Source: Candidatus Kapaibacterium sp.
GTDB lineage: Bacteria; Bacteroidota; Ignavibacteria; Kapaibacteriales; HRBIN21
Direction of reading: 5' to 3'
Length of the DNA stretch: 64,000 bases
Assembly (NCBI GenBank): GCA_025059875.1
Contig: JANXCT010000002.1
Location: forward strand, 217,180 to 281,179
Shown here: in pieces, positions 36,927-45,458 of the stretch
Numbering within the stretch: position 1 is the stretch's first letter
How the letters are laid out: every line of letters begins with the position of its first letter
Made by a program: the position numbers and the translations under genes
The notes under the pieces: model-generated
The model's input: only the letters and a program-made list of their open reading frames with translations
Told to the model about the DNA's origin: nothing
The model's database searches: none

Positions 36927-37507
36927 AGCTCCTCCCGCAACTGTTGCACATCACGGACAACCTCCGCTATCGGAGCTTCTGTCCCGGAGTATTGCTTCCG
37001 AATCCGCCCAGCTCCATCCACCAGGAAGAGCACATCTGAATGGCTGAAGAAGTAAATCGGTGTGCCATCGGTGAACTCTGTAGGGGTCTTCTGCACCACT
37101 ACCCCGAAGAGCTGCACTAATGCTTCTACTACTTCAGGCCTACCACTGGCTAAAACGAACCCGGGCTGCGGGAGCTGATGGGCTTCCGCAAACTCCCGTA
37201 GTCGTTCCGGAGTATCGCGCGCTGGATCGAAGGAGATCATTACGGCCCGCACCCCCGTTGTCTCCGGCAGTGCTTCCCAGATTTGCCGCATTCTCTCAGC
37301 GATCATGGGACAGATGTCAGGGCACTGGACGTAGAAGAAAGCCACCAACAGCACCTCTCCCCGGAAGTCCCTCGGAAAGTCCACTGTTCTTCCATCCTGC
37401 GTCCACAGTGGGTGCTGACCAAGGATGGGCTCTTCACGTCGGCATCCGCTGAGCGCTATCAGCAGTAGTGCTCCAACACCCACCAACGCCCATCTGGAAT
37501 AGGTCAT
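36923..37507 (-). CDS. Sco1/SenC-family copper chaperone lipoprotein
   Basis: 194 residues from the ATG at 37507 (a TTG at 37516 would add three). Lipobox LSGC is followed by a thioredoxin fold with the copper-binding CPDIC motif (in FFYVQCPDICP) and the distal His in FFSHSD. It loads or reduces the CuA site of oxidase subunit II. It lies 26 bases downstream of subunit I and is coupled to PCu(A)C. Confidence 0.92.
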   Translation of the reverse strand: MTYSRWALVGVGALLLIALSGCRREEPILGQHPLWTQDGRTVDFPRDFRGEVLLVAFFYVQCPDICPMIAERMRQIWEALPETTGVRAVMISFDPARDTPERLREFAEAHQLPQPGFVLASGRPEVVEALVQLFGVVVQKTPTEFTDGTPIYFFSHSDVLFLVDGAGRIRKQYSGTEAPIAEVVRDVQQLREEL

Positions 37508-37533
37508 CGTTGGCAAGCATTCCCTGCTCGAGA

Positions 37534-39330
37534 TTATTGCGATGGCTCTTCAAGCTGACCCTGCTGTTGCCGGAGTTCTCGTAACTGCTTTTCTGGCACG
37601 TTGTACTCCGGAAGATACGCCGGAGCGGGCTTGAAGCTGCTACGCATGACGTCGTAGAGCACCGGGGTATACGAGAGCACGATCAGCACGACTGCTGCCG
37701 CAACCCATGGCGCCAACCGGTTCAGTGCCCACACAGGCTCATCGTGGTAAGCCTCCGCCACAGGGAACGTCAGCGTCGCTTCCTGCTCTCGCCGGGCAAA
37801 GAGCGTCACGAAGAAGGCAATGAAGTAGAGCAGGATTGCCACAAACATGATGATGCCGCCTACCATTGCAATCTCTGCATACGGCGCCCAATCAGCCCGA
37901 TACAACGGGGTTCCCTGTAGATCAGGGTTGAGTGAACCAGCTCCTAAGTACGTTCGCCGTGGCATTCCCAGGAGGCCGCCACGCATCATCCCCCAGGAAA
38001 AGATCAACACCCCCACGAGCCACAGGTAGGGGAAAGCCACGACCAAACTCTTCAGCCGCACCGCTTTCCCGCTGAGCTGCGCCACCATGTGGAGGCTCAT
38101 CCCTAGGATCGCTAGCAGCACAGGACTTCCAACGGTTAGATGGAAGTGCCCGGGGATCCAGGATGTGTTGTGGACAGCCAGGTTCAGGTTGTACGAAGCA
38201 TTGACAATGCCCGAAAGACCGCCGAAGATGAAGATGATAAGCCCCGCGATCCAGTAACTGAACAGCCAGCGCTCACGGTCAAAGTATGGCAGCCGGAACA
38301 TCCACCCGAAGAGGCCACGTCCACCGTTCTGGCGTCCCGCATATTCTAACGAAGCAGCAATCGTAAAGGCCGTGATCAAGCTGGGGAGGGCCACTGCGTA
38401 CGTCAGGAATGTATGCACCAACTTCCACTGCGTGCCAATCCCCGGATCTGAGAACTGGTGGTGCGCCCCGACCGGGATGGAGAAGAGGATGAACATGATG
38501 AAGACTAGTCGGCCCGCAGCATCACTGAAGAGTTTGCCACCAGCGACCTTTGGCAGCATCGTATAGTACATCACGTACGCTGGCAGTAGCCAAAAGTACA
38601 CCAGCGGATGGCCGAAGAACCAGAAGAGTGCTCGAGCTAACGGTACATCCACGCTCTCCGTCCAGCCCAGGGACCAGGGCAGCAAGAGGAAGAGCACCTC
38701 TACAGCCACCGAAAGGGTCGCGATGAACCAGATGATAAACGTTGCAAACATCCCCATGACGGCCAGCGGAATCTTTTCCCCAGGATGCTCCTGCCGCCAG
38801 CGCCGGTACAGCGGTATCCAGTTCGCCCCACCTATCCACGAGCCCACAATGAGGAGAGCCGCACCTAAGTAGAAGGTCGGGTGGGCCTTGAGCGGCGGAT
38901 AGAACGTGTACAGCACCGATGCCTGCCCTGTGAACATCGCGTATGCCGCCAGCCCTACCCCGATGAGCATCACGATCGCCGATAGCCAGCCAATCCGTGT
39001 GTTCAGGGGCTGCTTGAGGAAGTACGGCACTACTGCATTCCCAAAAGCCACCGCGAAGAAAGTCGTCAACACAATAGCGTTGATGACGCCATGGAGTGTC
39101 AGGCCCCAGTAGTACATGATGGAGCTCTGCCAGTCAATGTTCTTGAGGGCCTCGACCCCCAGCAGAGTTCCCACAGTGTCAATGAGCAGTCGGAGGAGGG
39201 GATCGTAGTGCAGCACTCCTGCTCGGAAGAGTACCTGCATTAGTCCCCCATACGTGCCAATAATCAGAAGCACCATCGGCACTATCAACTCCACGCGCAG
39301 CAGATTACGATATGAGCGTGTCAGCTCCAT
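37534..39330 (-). CDS. cytochrome c oxidase subunit I, ba3 (B) type
   Basis: 598 residues with 13 or so membrane helices. The haem-copper centre is visible: low-spin haem His in YYWGLTLHGVINAI, CuB His and cross-linked Tyr in FFGHPLVYFWLLPAY, the HH pair in GAHHQFSDPG, and the haem a3 region in PGHFHLTVG. There is no D-channel NxxxxxN motif of A-type enzymes, and the layout matches Thermus ba3 oxidase: high oxygen affinity and a single K-channel analogue. The ATG at 39330 is chosen over the GTG at 39342 because GGAGGG lies directly upstream of it. Confidence 0.93.
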   Translation of the reverse strand: MELTRSYRNLLRVELIVPMVLLIIGTYGGLMQVLFRAGVLHYDPLLRLLIDTVGTLLGVEALKNIDWQSSIMYYWGLTLHGVINAIVLTTFFAVAFGNAVVPYFLKQPLNTRIGWLSAIVMLIGVGLAAYAMFTGQASVLYTFYPPLKAHPTFYLGAALLIVGSWIGGANWIPLYRRWRQEHPGEKIPLAVMGMFATFIIWFIATLSVAVEVLFLLLPWSLGWTESVDVPLARALFWFFGHPLVYFWLLPAYVMYYTMLPKVAGGKLFSDAAGRLVFIMFILFSIPVGAHHQFSDPGIGTQWKLVHTFLTYAVALPSLITAFTIAASLEYAGRQNGGRGLFGWMFRLPYFDRERWLFSYWIAGLIIFIFGGLSGIVNASYNLNLAVHNTSWIPGHFHLTVGSPVLLAILGMSLHMVAQLSGKAVRLKSLVVAFPYLWLVGVLIFSWGMMRGGLLGMPRRTYLGAGSLNPDLQGTPLYRADWAPYAEIAMVGGIIMFVAILLYFIAFFVTLFARREQEATLTFPVAEAYHDEPVWALNRLAPWVAAAVVLIVLSYTPVLYDVMRSSFKPAPAYLPEYNVPEKQLRELRQQQGQLEEPSQ

Positions 39331-39344
39331 CGCTCCCTCCACAG

Positions 39345-39785
39345 TTATTGGACAATCCTGATCACACCAACCATCTGCTGATGGCCAATGCCGCAGTATT
39401 CATGGCAGATGATCGGGTAGTCCCCCGGTTCCTTGAAGCGTACCCGCGCATACGCAACTGTCCCTGGGATCGCCATCAGGTTCACGTTCGTCCGATCAAT
39501 GTGGAAACCGTGAAGCACATCGCCTGAACTCAAGTAGAGATCCACTTCAGAGCCAGCGGGCAGCTCCACTGGAGGCATCTGATAGGCCCACATACGGGCA
39601 ACCACGTGAAGCTCATAACGCCCATCGGCCCGCTGGAAGAGCGTGTCCCGCTCAAATGGCTTCATCTCTGTAATGCAGCCAGGGACGTCCACACCGAATC
39701 CCGCTGCCAACACCACCACCGCCACGAAGAAGACCGCCATCACCACCCCTCCAATCCACAGCATGACGCGTTCTGTACGTTCCAT
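39345..39785 (-). CDS. cytochrome c oxidase subunit II, ba3 type (CuA)
   Basis: 146 residues with a single N-terminal membrane helix (VMLWIGGVVMAVFFVAVVVL) and a cupredoxin domain. The CuA site is complete: His in DVLHGFHI and the CHEYCGIGHQQM cluster (two Cys, His, Met). It takes electrons from cytochrome c and passes them to subunit I, whose gene is 14 bases downstream. Confidence 0.95.
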   Translation of the reverse strand: MERTERVMLWIGGVVMAVFFVAVVVLAAGFGVDVPGCITEMKPFERDTLFQRADGRYELHVVARMWAYQMPPVELPAGSEVDLYLSSGDVLHGFHIDRTNVNLMAIPGTVAYARVRFKEPGDYPIICHEYCGIGHQQMVGVIRIVQ

Positions 39786-39787
39786 CG

Positions 39788-39904
39788 CTATCCTCGTCTC
39801 AAGACTTCAACATACACGGAAAACCATGCAATGCCGTAGAAGAGCAGCATGAGCAGGAAGAAAGCGATTGCTCCGCGAGGCTTGAAAGATTCGTGCTGCG
39901 CCAT
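39788..39904 (-). CDS. cytochrome c oxidase subunit IIa (ba3-type), 38 residues
   Basis: A short frame below the usual length cut-off: it begins MAQHESFKPRGAIAFF and ends WFSVYVEVLRRG, 2 bases before subunit II. One membrane helix (about residues 11-32) with a KPRGA entry and a short basic tail matches the CoxIIa/CbaD subunit of ba3 oxidases, which fills the place of the first helix of a normal subunit II. AGAGGG sits 8 bases before the ATG. It is the first gene of the operon, with a -7-like box about 30 bases upstream. Confidence 0.85.
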   Translation of the reverse strand: MAQHESFKPRGAIAFFLLMLLFYGIAWFSVYVEVLRRG

Positions 39905-39935
39905 TGGTGACGCCCTCTTGTGGAACCACTAACGG

Positions 39936-39943
39936 CAAAAATA
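39936..39943 (-). promoter_or_regulatory. TAnnTTTG -7-like box of the ba3 oxidase operon
   Basis: On the minus strand it reads TATTTTTG, 31 bases upstream of the subunit IIa ATG. Confidence 0.5.
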
Positions 39944-39987
39944 CAACAACGCCTCTCTACGGTTCCGCTGTCAGTCCGCATGAAAAA

Positions 39988-40005
39988 GCATGACGTGCGT
40001 CATGC
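39988..40005. promoter_or_regulatory. 18-bp palindrome between oxidase operon and thymidine phosphorylase
   Basis: GCATGACGTGCGTCATGC has perfect 8-bp arms around a 2-base centre. It lies about 45 bases upstream of the oxidase -7-like box and 106 bases before the divergent phosphorylase ATG. This size and symmetry fit a dimeric regulator site; the binding protein is unknown. Confidence 0.45.
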
Positions 40006-40111
40006 CCTCGTAACGTGCCGCCTTTCTTCCACTGCCACATACCACCGTTGGAAAGAAAGTAGTACTTGTTCGTCATCTGGAACAAACAAACTTGTAAGGT
40101 GCATCAGTAGA

Positions 40112-41551
40112 ATGCTAATCCCTGGTGAGCTCCTCCGCAAGAAACGAGATGGTGGTGAGCTGTCGGATACCGAGATCCGATGGTTCGTCGAGCAAAGTCT
40201 CCTCGGGACAATCTCGGAAGCTCAGATTGCTGCCTTCCTCATGGCGGCATGCATTCGAGGGTTGAGCCGGCAGGAGACTGCGGCGCTTACGCTAGCAATG
40301 CGGGATTCTGGCGTCCGCTTCCATTGGCGTCAGCTTGGTCTTCCGTGCGTGGACAAGCACTCCACAGGTGGCGTTGGAGACAAGCTTTCCCTCCTCTTAG
40401 TCCCGATTGTAGCCGGGTGTGGCGTGCTCGTGCCGATGATCTCCGGACGTGCCCTGGGGCATACGGGCGGCACGGTAGACAAGTGGGAATCCATCCAAGG
40501 GCTTCGGACTGCCCTTCCAGAGTCTGAGCTGGAGCACCTCCTCCGCAGCGTCGGAGGATTTATCATTGGGCAATCGGAGGATGTAGCCCCAGCAGATCGG
40601 CTCTTCTACCGCCTGCGTGACGTGACAGGGACTGTGGAGTCTATCGGGCTCATCACGGCCTCCATCCTCAGCAAGAAGCTCGTGGAGGACCTGGATGGGC
40701 TCGTCATGGACGTCAAGGTTGGCCCTGGCGGCTTCCTGCCAACTCGCGAGTCGGCAGATGAGCTGGCGGAAATGTTGCGAGCTGTTGCTAGCCATGTAGG
40801 TTTACCCCTCCGCATTGTCTTCTCGCGCATGGACACCCCATTGGGGTATGCTGTTGGGAACTGGTGGGAGGTCGCAGAGGCAGAGCAAGCCCTCCGCGAT
40901 TACAGCTCCGCTCCACCGGACGTGCGCGAGCTTACCGAACGTCTTGCAGCAGAGATGCTCCTCATCGTCGGCCACGCCACCTCTTTAGAGGATGCCCTCT
41001 CCAAGGTTCGCTCAGTCTGGCAGAGCGGAGCAGCATGGGAACGCTTCCATGCACTCGTGCGTGCGCAGGGCGGGCAGTGGGAAGAGTCTGTGAAAGCCTA
41101 TGCCTGCATCTCACCCACACTAGTCTTGGCGCAGAAGGAAGGCTACATTACGGCCATAGAAGCCCGGACTGTAGGACTCTCCGCTCTCTTGCTGGGTGCG
41201 GGACGGCGCACTCAATACGACACCGTAGACCCTGCAGCAGGCATCCTCCTCCGCAAAAAGCCAGGTGATTATGTCCTTCCGGCGAACCTCTGGCTGAACT
41301 CTACACCAGCCATCCCTCTGCCATCCCAGAAGCCCAGGAACTCCTTCAGCAGGCTTACGAGTTCGGGGATGCGCCACCAGCGCCCACTCCTCTCATTCTG
41401 GAGGTGCGGTAGCTGCTGGCTCAGCCTTTGGGTGGAGAGGACTCCAGTTGGCGCCGCAGAATGTCCACCGTTTCTCCAGATAGTGCCTGCGAAGCTATCC
41501 TCTTCTTCTCGAGCGAAGTCCCCTCGTTGTTTGAACGCTTCACGGCCTTGA
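40112..41551 (+). CDS. pyrimidine-nucleoside/thymidine phosphorylase with a 3' frameshift
   Basis: The first 390 codons are an intact nucleoside phosphorylase: LLRKKRDGGELSDTEI, the signature DKHSTGGVGDKLSL, SGRALGHTGGTVDKWESI and the TASILSKKLVEDLDGLVMDVKVG stretch (read as TASILSKK and VMDVKVG). It cleaves thymidine or uridine with phosphate. Near 41279-41284 (CCGGCG) one G appears missing. The expected C-terminus (GEPLAELYTSHPSAIPEAQELL ... TPLILEVR; shown in part) continues in another frame to a TAG at 41410-41412, giving 433 residues, the normal family length. As written, the frame runs on as nonsense to 41551 and overlaps the convergent neighbour. Confidence 0.85.
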   Translation: MLIPGELLRKKRDGGELSDTEIRWFVEQSLLGTISEAQIAAFLMAACIRGLSRQETAALTLAMRDSGVRFHWRQLGLPCVDKHSTGGVGDKLSLLLVPIVAGCGVLVPMISGRALGHTGGTVDKWESIQGLRTALPESELEHLLRSVGGFIIGQSEDVAPADRLFYRLRDVTGTVESIGLITASILSKKLVEDLDGLVMDVKVGPGGFLPTRESADELAEMLRAVASHVGLPLRIVFSRMDTPLGYAVGNWWEVAEAEQALRDYSSAPPDVRELTERLAAEMLLIVGHATSLEDALSKVRSVWQSGAAWERFHALVRAQGGQWEESVKAYACISPTLVLAQKEGYITAIEARTVGLSALLLGAGRRTQYDTVDPAAGILLRKKPGDYVLPANLWLNSTPAIPLPSQKPRNSFSRLTSSGMRHQRPLLSFWRCGSCWLSLWVERTPVGAAECPPFLQIVPAKLSSSSRAKSPRCLNASRP

Positions 41552-42455
41552 GCTCCACGATGCCTTGAGACCTACACGAAGGGCAATACCAGAGGCTCAG
41601 CTCACCGTATGCGGCTTGTGACCACACCGACTCTGAACGGAGAGCCATGTGGACTGTCACAGAGCTGAAGTCCCCTGCCTGGATCGCGTGAAGAAGCTCA
41701 GGAACCGCTTCCCGCAGATATTGGCGAGTGAGCTCCTCCATGTACGTCTCGCACATCTCGCAAAACGGCTCCTTGTGAGCAGATAGTGCAATAGATGTTG
41801 CAAACGCTGCGACTCCTCCAAGGCCCAGCCGTACAGCATCAGCCAAGGAGTCCAAAACTTCCGCCCCCACGGTTCCGTGAGTAAGCCACACGTACGTCCC
41901 AAGCATGGCCATACAGCCCAGCATTCCGGCCAGCCGCAGTCGGCTAAGGTTTCGATGCCGTAGCGCAACCGCTCCAACCCGGACTCCTATCCCTACCACC
42001 AACCCGCCGAGGAACACGAGCACGACAAAGAGGCCCATCTCGCCAACGAACGCGCGCCCGCCCCGCGGCCGTGCTGGCGGCTTGTCAGCAACGGGATTCC
42101 CCAGAAACTCCCGTATCCATTCCCAGCTCCCAAAGTAGAGCCAGTGGAGGAGCAGGCCCAACCCCATACCTAAGCCGAGCGCAATTGCCAGCACCCCCAA
42201 CTGGGCCCCAAGCGTAGCCCTCCCGCTGGGACGATAGGCCGACGGGACTTCCTGGAGGGCCTTCCACCATGCTTCAGTAGAAGCCGATGCTCCCTCTGCC
42301 TCTGCCAAGGGCCCATTCGTAGCCCGCAATTCCGTGATAGGTAGAGTTCCCTGCTCCGCGATACCCTCCGCAGAGAGCACCGCGCCACAGTGTGGACACT
42401 GCTTTGCCAGCTGTAACACGGAGCGATTACAGACAGGACAGACCCGCACTGCCAT
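41421..42455 (-). CDS. zinc-ribbon membrane protein of unknown function
   Basis: 344 residues from the ATG at 42455 (GTG at 42479 is an alternative). The N-terminal zinc ribbon has two knuckles, CPVC and CPHC, 15 residues apart. A variable linker, then four hydrophobic helices (about 88-110, 140-163, 175-195 and 210-228) follow. The cytoplasmic-looking C-terminal part carries another pair of CxxC knuckles (FCEMCETY and YCPSCRSQG) separated by about 60 residues. Possible redox or metal sensing, or a protein-interaction module; no family recognised. Confidence 0.7.
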   Translation of the reverse strand: MAVRVCPVCNRSVLQLAKQCPHCGAVLSAEGIAEQGTLPITELRATNGPLAEAEGASASTEAWWKALQEVPSAYRPSGRATLGAQLGVLAIALGLGMGLGLLLHWLYFGSWEWIREFLGNPVADKPPARPRGGRAFVGEMGLFVVLVFLGGLVVGIGVRVGAVALRHRNLSRLRLAGMLGCMAMLGTYVWLTHGTVGAEVLDSLADAVRLGLGGVAAFATSIALSAHKEPFCEMCETYMEELTRQYLREAVPELLHAIQAGDFSSVTVHMALRSESVWSQAAYGELSLWYCPSCRSQGIVELKAVKRSNNEGTSLEKKRIASQALSGETVDILRRQLESSPPKG

Positions 42456-42563
42456 CTCTCTGCTGTATATCTGTGGCACATGACCCTACATGCGCTTATA
42501 GCGCGCAGGAAAGCCTGGCTAGATTGGAAGCCGCATCCACGGGGCTCCAGACGATTGTCGTGC

Positions 42564-42585
42564 GAGCAGTTCCCCTGAACTGCTC
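42564..42585. terminator. hairpin without T-tract after the nucleotidyltransferase gene
   Basis: GAGCAGTT and AACTGCTC (42564-42571 and 42578-42585) form a perfect 8-bp stem with a 6-base loop, 41 bases past the stop of the sugar nucleotidyltransferase. There is no T run on either strand, so intrinsic termination is uncertain. The remainder of the 170-base gap shows nothing else. Confidence 0.35.
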
Positions 42586-42625
42586 ACCATAGCCCAGCAA
42601 CTACGTGAGATCCTCGCGCGCCTCT

Positions 42626-43621
42626 TCACGGTACGTCTACTCCCTGCTGAACCCTGCTGTCGTCACAGAGGCTTACACGCTGGAAGCTGCCGCGAAGGAT
42701 GGAACGCGCACCGATCACTGAGCGCTCTACCAGCACCGCTTCTAGGTAAGCTCCAGCGTTCACGATGGAATCTCGGATGATACAGTGGCGAACGACTGCC
42801 CCATCAGCGATCGCAGCATACGGGCCAATTACGGCGTATTCTATCCGTGCCGTCGGGGCAACGTAGACCGGAGGGATCACAGCACAGCGAGGTAACGCAG
42901 GATTGTTGGCTCGACGGTGCAGCAAGTGGCGGTTCGTCTCCAGCAGTGTCTCTACCTTGCCGCAATCGTACCAGGTCTGCACCCGCAGAGGGTGGAACTG
43001 AGAGCCGCTCTGCCGCATGAGCTCTAAGGCATCGGTCAACTGGTACTCCCCGCGGGTGCGAAGGTCGCGCCGTACGAGCTCTTCAAGCGCTTCGCGCAAG
43101 CGGAGCGTATCCCGGATCAGATAGAGCCCCACCAGGGCCAAATCCGAGGGCGGACTTTCGGGCTTCTCCACGAAACCAGTCACAACACCATCCTGTACCA
43201 CAATGACGCCGAAGCGGCGTGGGTCCTCCACCTCCTTGACTCCAACAGCATTCTGGGGCAATCTCAGGAACTCCTCCCAGTCCAGCTCTACGAGCGTATC
43301 ACCGAGCACAATCACCATTGGCCTTCCATCCAAGTAGTCACGAGCACACCAGACAGCATGCCCCAATCCCTGAGCCTCTGTCTGGACGACCCAATGCAGC
43401 TTCAGCGTGGGGTATGCATTGCGCACGTACTCCACCAGTTGGTCGCCCTTGTAGCCGACGATCAGCACGACCTCCTCGATCCCAGCACTCTGTAAGCTAT
43501 CCAAGATGTGCCCCACGATCGGCTTGTCAGCAACGGTCAAGAGCGATTTCGGCACGGCGTATGTCAATGGGCGCAGTCGCGTTCCTGCCCCCGCAACGGG
43601 AATAAGAGCTCGCAGCGACAT
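42626..43621 (-). CDS. sugar-1-phosphate nucleotidyltransferase (RmlA/GlmU-like)
   Basis: 331 residues. The nucleotidyltransferase domain (1-235) starts ALIPVAGAGTRLRPLTYAVPKSLL and has the metal-binding VLGDT and the FVEKPESPP loop. A short left-handed beta-helix follows (IPPVYVAPTARIEYAVIGPYAAI read in parts, VIGARSILRG). It activates a hexose-1-phosphate to an NDP-sugar for glycan synthesis. It lies 1 base after asnB; the sugar and nucleotide cannot be told. Confidence 0.88.
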   Translation of the reverse strand: MSLRALIPVAGAGTRLRPLTYAVPKSLLTVADKPIVGHILDSLQSAGIEEVVLIVGYKGDQLVEYVRNAYPTLKLHWVVQTEAQGLGHAVWCARDYLDGRPMVIVLGDTLVELDWEEFLRLPQNAVGVKEVEDPRRFGVIVVQDGVVTGFVEKPESPPSDLALVGLYLIRDTLRLREALEELVRRDLRTRGEYQLTDALELMRQSGSQFHPLRVQTWYDCGKVETLLETNRHLLHRRANNPALPRCAVIPPVYVAPTARIEYAVIGPYAAIADGAVVRHCIIRDSIVNAGAYLEAVLVERSVIGARSILRGSFQRVSLCDDSRVQQGVDVP

Positions 43622-43622
43622 T

Positions 43623-45449
43623 TCACAGACTCCACGGATTCACATCTGACCAGACCCCCAAAACCACCAACAGGAAGGCCGTGACGGGCGAACGCAGGTC
43701 AGCCTTCCGGAACATCGCCGGATGGAAGATCTGCTCGCGCCAAAAGCGTGACTCCTGTAGGCGATGCTGCCAATTGACCCGCTGAAGCCACTCCCTCAAA
43801 GGAAGACTGAAGCCCTTCTTTGGCCGATAGACCAACTCCGCTGGCAGCTCTCGAGCCAAGAGGCGTTTGGCAAGCCACTTCCCGCCGTGGAGCGGGTGCC
43901 ACAGCAAATCAACCGGCAGCCGGCATGCCCACTCCACCAGCCGGTGGTCGACCAACGGAACCCGCACTTCCAGCCCATACGCCATGGAGGCCCGATCTAC
44001 CTTCGTCAGCATCTTCTCTGGTAACCACGTCTGCAACTCCAGTAGGAGGCGCTGTCGTACGGCCGGAACCCCCTGTCGCCGGAACTGGCGCAAGAACCAG
44101 AGCTCATCGTAGTCCGACGGCAAGAGGGTTGCAACAGCGGGGGCAAATATCCGCCGTTTCTGGCCAAACTCCATCCACACGGAGCTCCTCAGGATATACT
44201 CCGCCGGGGGCAAGAGCCGCCGCAGCCACTGTTCTCCTCGATGACTCGGTAACCACCGGAGCAACCCCGTCACCCATCGTGATGGCAGTACTGGGTAATT
44301 CGTTTCCCCAACATCCGCTCGACTCCGGATGTAGCCCCCGAAGAGCTCATCTCCACCGTCGCCAGAGAGGACAGCCTTGAGCTCTGCGCGCGCTGCCCGA
44401 GAGATCGCCATCACAGCAATGCCGGAGGCATCACCGAAGGGCTCGCCGTAGACCTGCACGAACTGCTCCACTGAGGGGAAGAAATCCTCCGCCGATAGCC
44501 GAATGAGCCGATGCGCGAGCCCCCAGTGGCGGGCTACTGCTTCGGCGTACTGTCGCTCGCTCTTGGCCGCAACGTCAAAGTCTACGGTAAAGGCCCGCAG
44601 TGGCTGATGTCGGCGAGCATAGGCCAAAACGAGCGAAGAATCTACCCCACCGCTCAGGAACGCCCCCACTGGTACATCGGCAACCAAGTGCTCAGCAACG
44701 ACGGAATCCAACAAGGCATCCAGCTCTGCCATCGCCTGCTCCGCCGTGCAGGGCTCCTCAGCCACCTCTGGCAGCGTCCAATATCGTTGTCGTGAGACTA
44801 CCCCGCGCTGCACATCCACGCAGAGCCAAGTTCCCGCCTCCAGCTTTTGAACGTGCTGGTAGATAGTCTTCGGCGGCGGGATGTAGTGGTAGGTCAGGAA
44901 GTCCCAGAGGGCTGTAACGTCCAACCGGTCGGGAAAAGTCCGAAGGCATTGCAGTGCCCTCAGCTCTGAAGCGAAAGCACAGCAGGTACCGTCCCAGGCA
45001 TAGTAGAGCGGCTTAATCCCCAAGCGATCCCGCACTAACCACAACCGCTGCTCCTCTTCATCCCACAAGGCAAAAGCGAACATGCCTCGGAGGCGATGAA
45101 CGCACGAGATTCCCTGTTGCTCGTAGAGCGCCAAGATCACTTCGGTATCGCTCTCGGAGCGGAAACGCCAACCACTTCGGCAAGCCTGTTGACGGAGCTC
45201 GCGATAGTTGTAGATCTCGCCATTGAAGACGATACAACTCCGCCCCGTTGGGCTCTGCATCGGCTGTGCCCCAGCTGCTGAGAGGTCTATGATCGCCAAG
45301 CGTCGGTGTGCAAACCCGAGACGCCGTGAAGGATGGAGCCAGACACTGCCACCGTCAGGCCCGCGGTGGTGTAGAGCAGCGCAGAGGGAATGTAGCTCCG
45401 CAAGGTCCACCGGCCCCTCGCGCCGCCATAGTCCAGCTATCCCACACAT
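43623..45449 (-). CDS. asnB: asparagine synthase (glutamine-hydrolysing)
   Basis: 608 residues. The class II glutaminase domain begins MCGIAGLWRREG with Cys2 as nucleophile, and has NGEIYNYRELR and the SDTEVILALYE region. The synthetase domain has the PP-loop SGGVDSSLVLAYARRH and SGDGGDELFGGY. In this position, between anmK and a sugar nucleotidyltransferase, it could equally amidate a cell-surface sugar or peptide, as many AsnB homologues in polysaccharide clusters do. Gaps to the neighbours are 9 bases and 1 base, so it is one operon. Confidence 0.93.
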   Translation of the reverse strand: MCGIAGLWRREGPVDLAELHSLCAALHHRGPDGGSVWLHPSRRLGFAHRRLAIIDLSAAGAQPMQSPTGRSCIVFNGEIYNYRELRQQACRSGWRFRSESDTEVILALYEQQGISCVHRLRGMFAFALWDEEEQRLWLVRDRLGIKPLYYAWDGTCCAFASELRALQCLRTFPDRLDVTALWDFLTYHYIPPPKTIYQHVQKLEAGTWLCVDVQRGVVSRQRYWTLPEVAEEPCTAEQAMAELDALLDSVVAEHLVADVPVGAFLSGGVDSSLVLAYARRHQPLRAFTVDFDVAAKSERQYAEAVARHWGLAHRLIRLSAEDFFPSVEQFVQVYGEPFGDASGIAVMAISRAARAELKAVLSGDGGDELFGGYIRSRADVGETNYPVLPSRWVTGLLRWLPSHRGEQWLRRLLPPAEYILRSSVWMEFGQKRRIFAPAVATLLPSDYDELWFLRQFRRQGVPAVRQRLLLELQTWLPEKMLTKVDRASMAYGLEVRVPLVDHRLVEWACRLPVDLLWHPLHGGKWLAKRLLARELPAELVYRPKKGFSLPLREWLQRVNWQHRLQESRFWREQIFHPAMFRKADLRSPVTAFLLVVLGVWSDVNPWSL

Positions 45450-45458
45450 GTGCTGTGG

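Noticed and set aside
41413-41551. C-terminal tail of the long phosphorylase frame as true protein
   Set aside because: The family C-terminus is found in another frame ending at 41412, and this tail overlaps the convergent zinc-ribbon gene.
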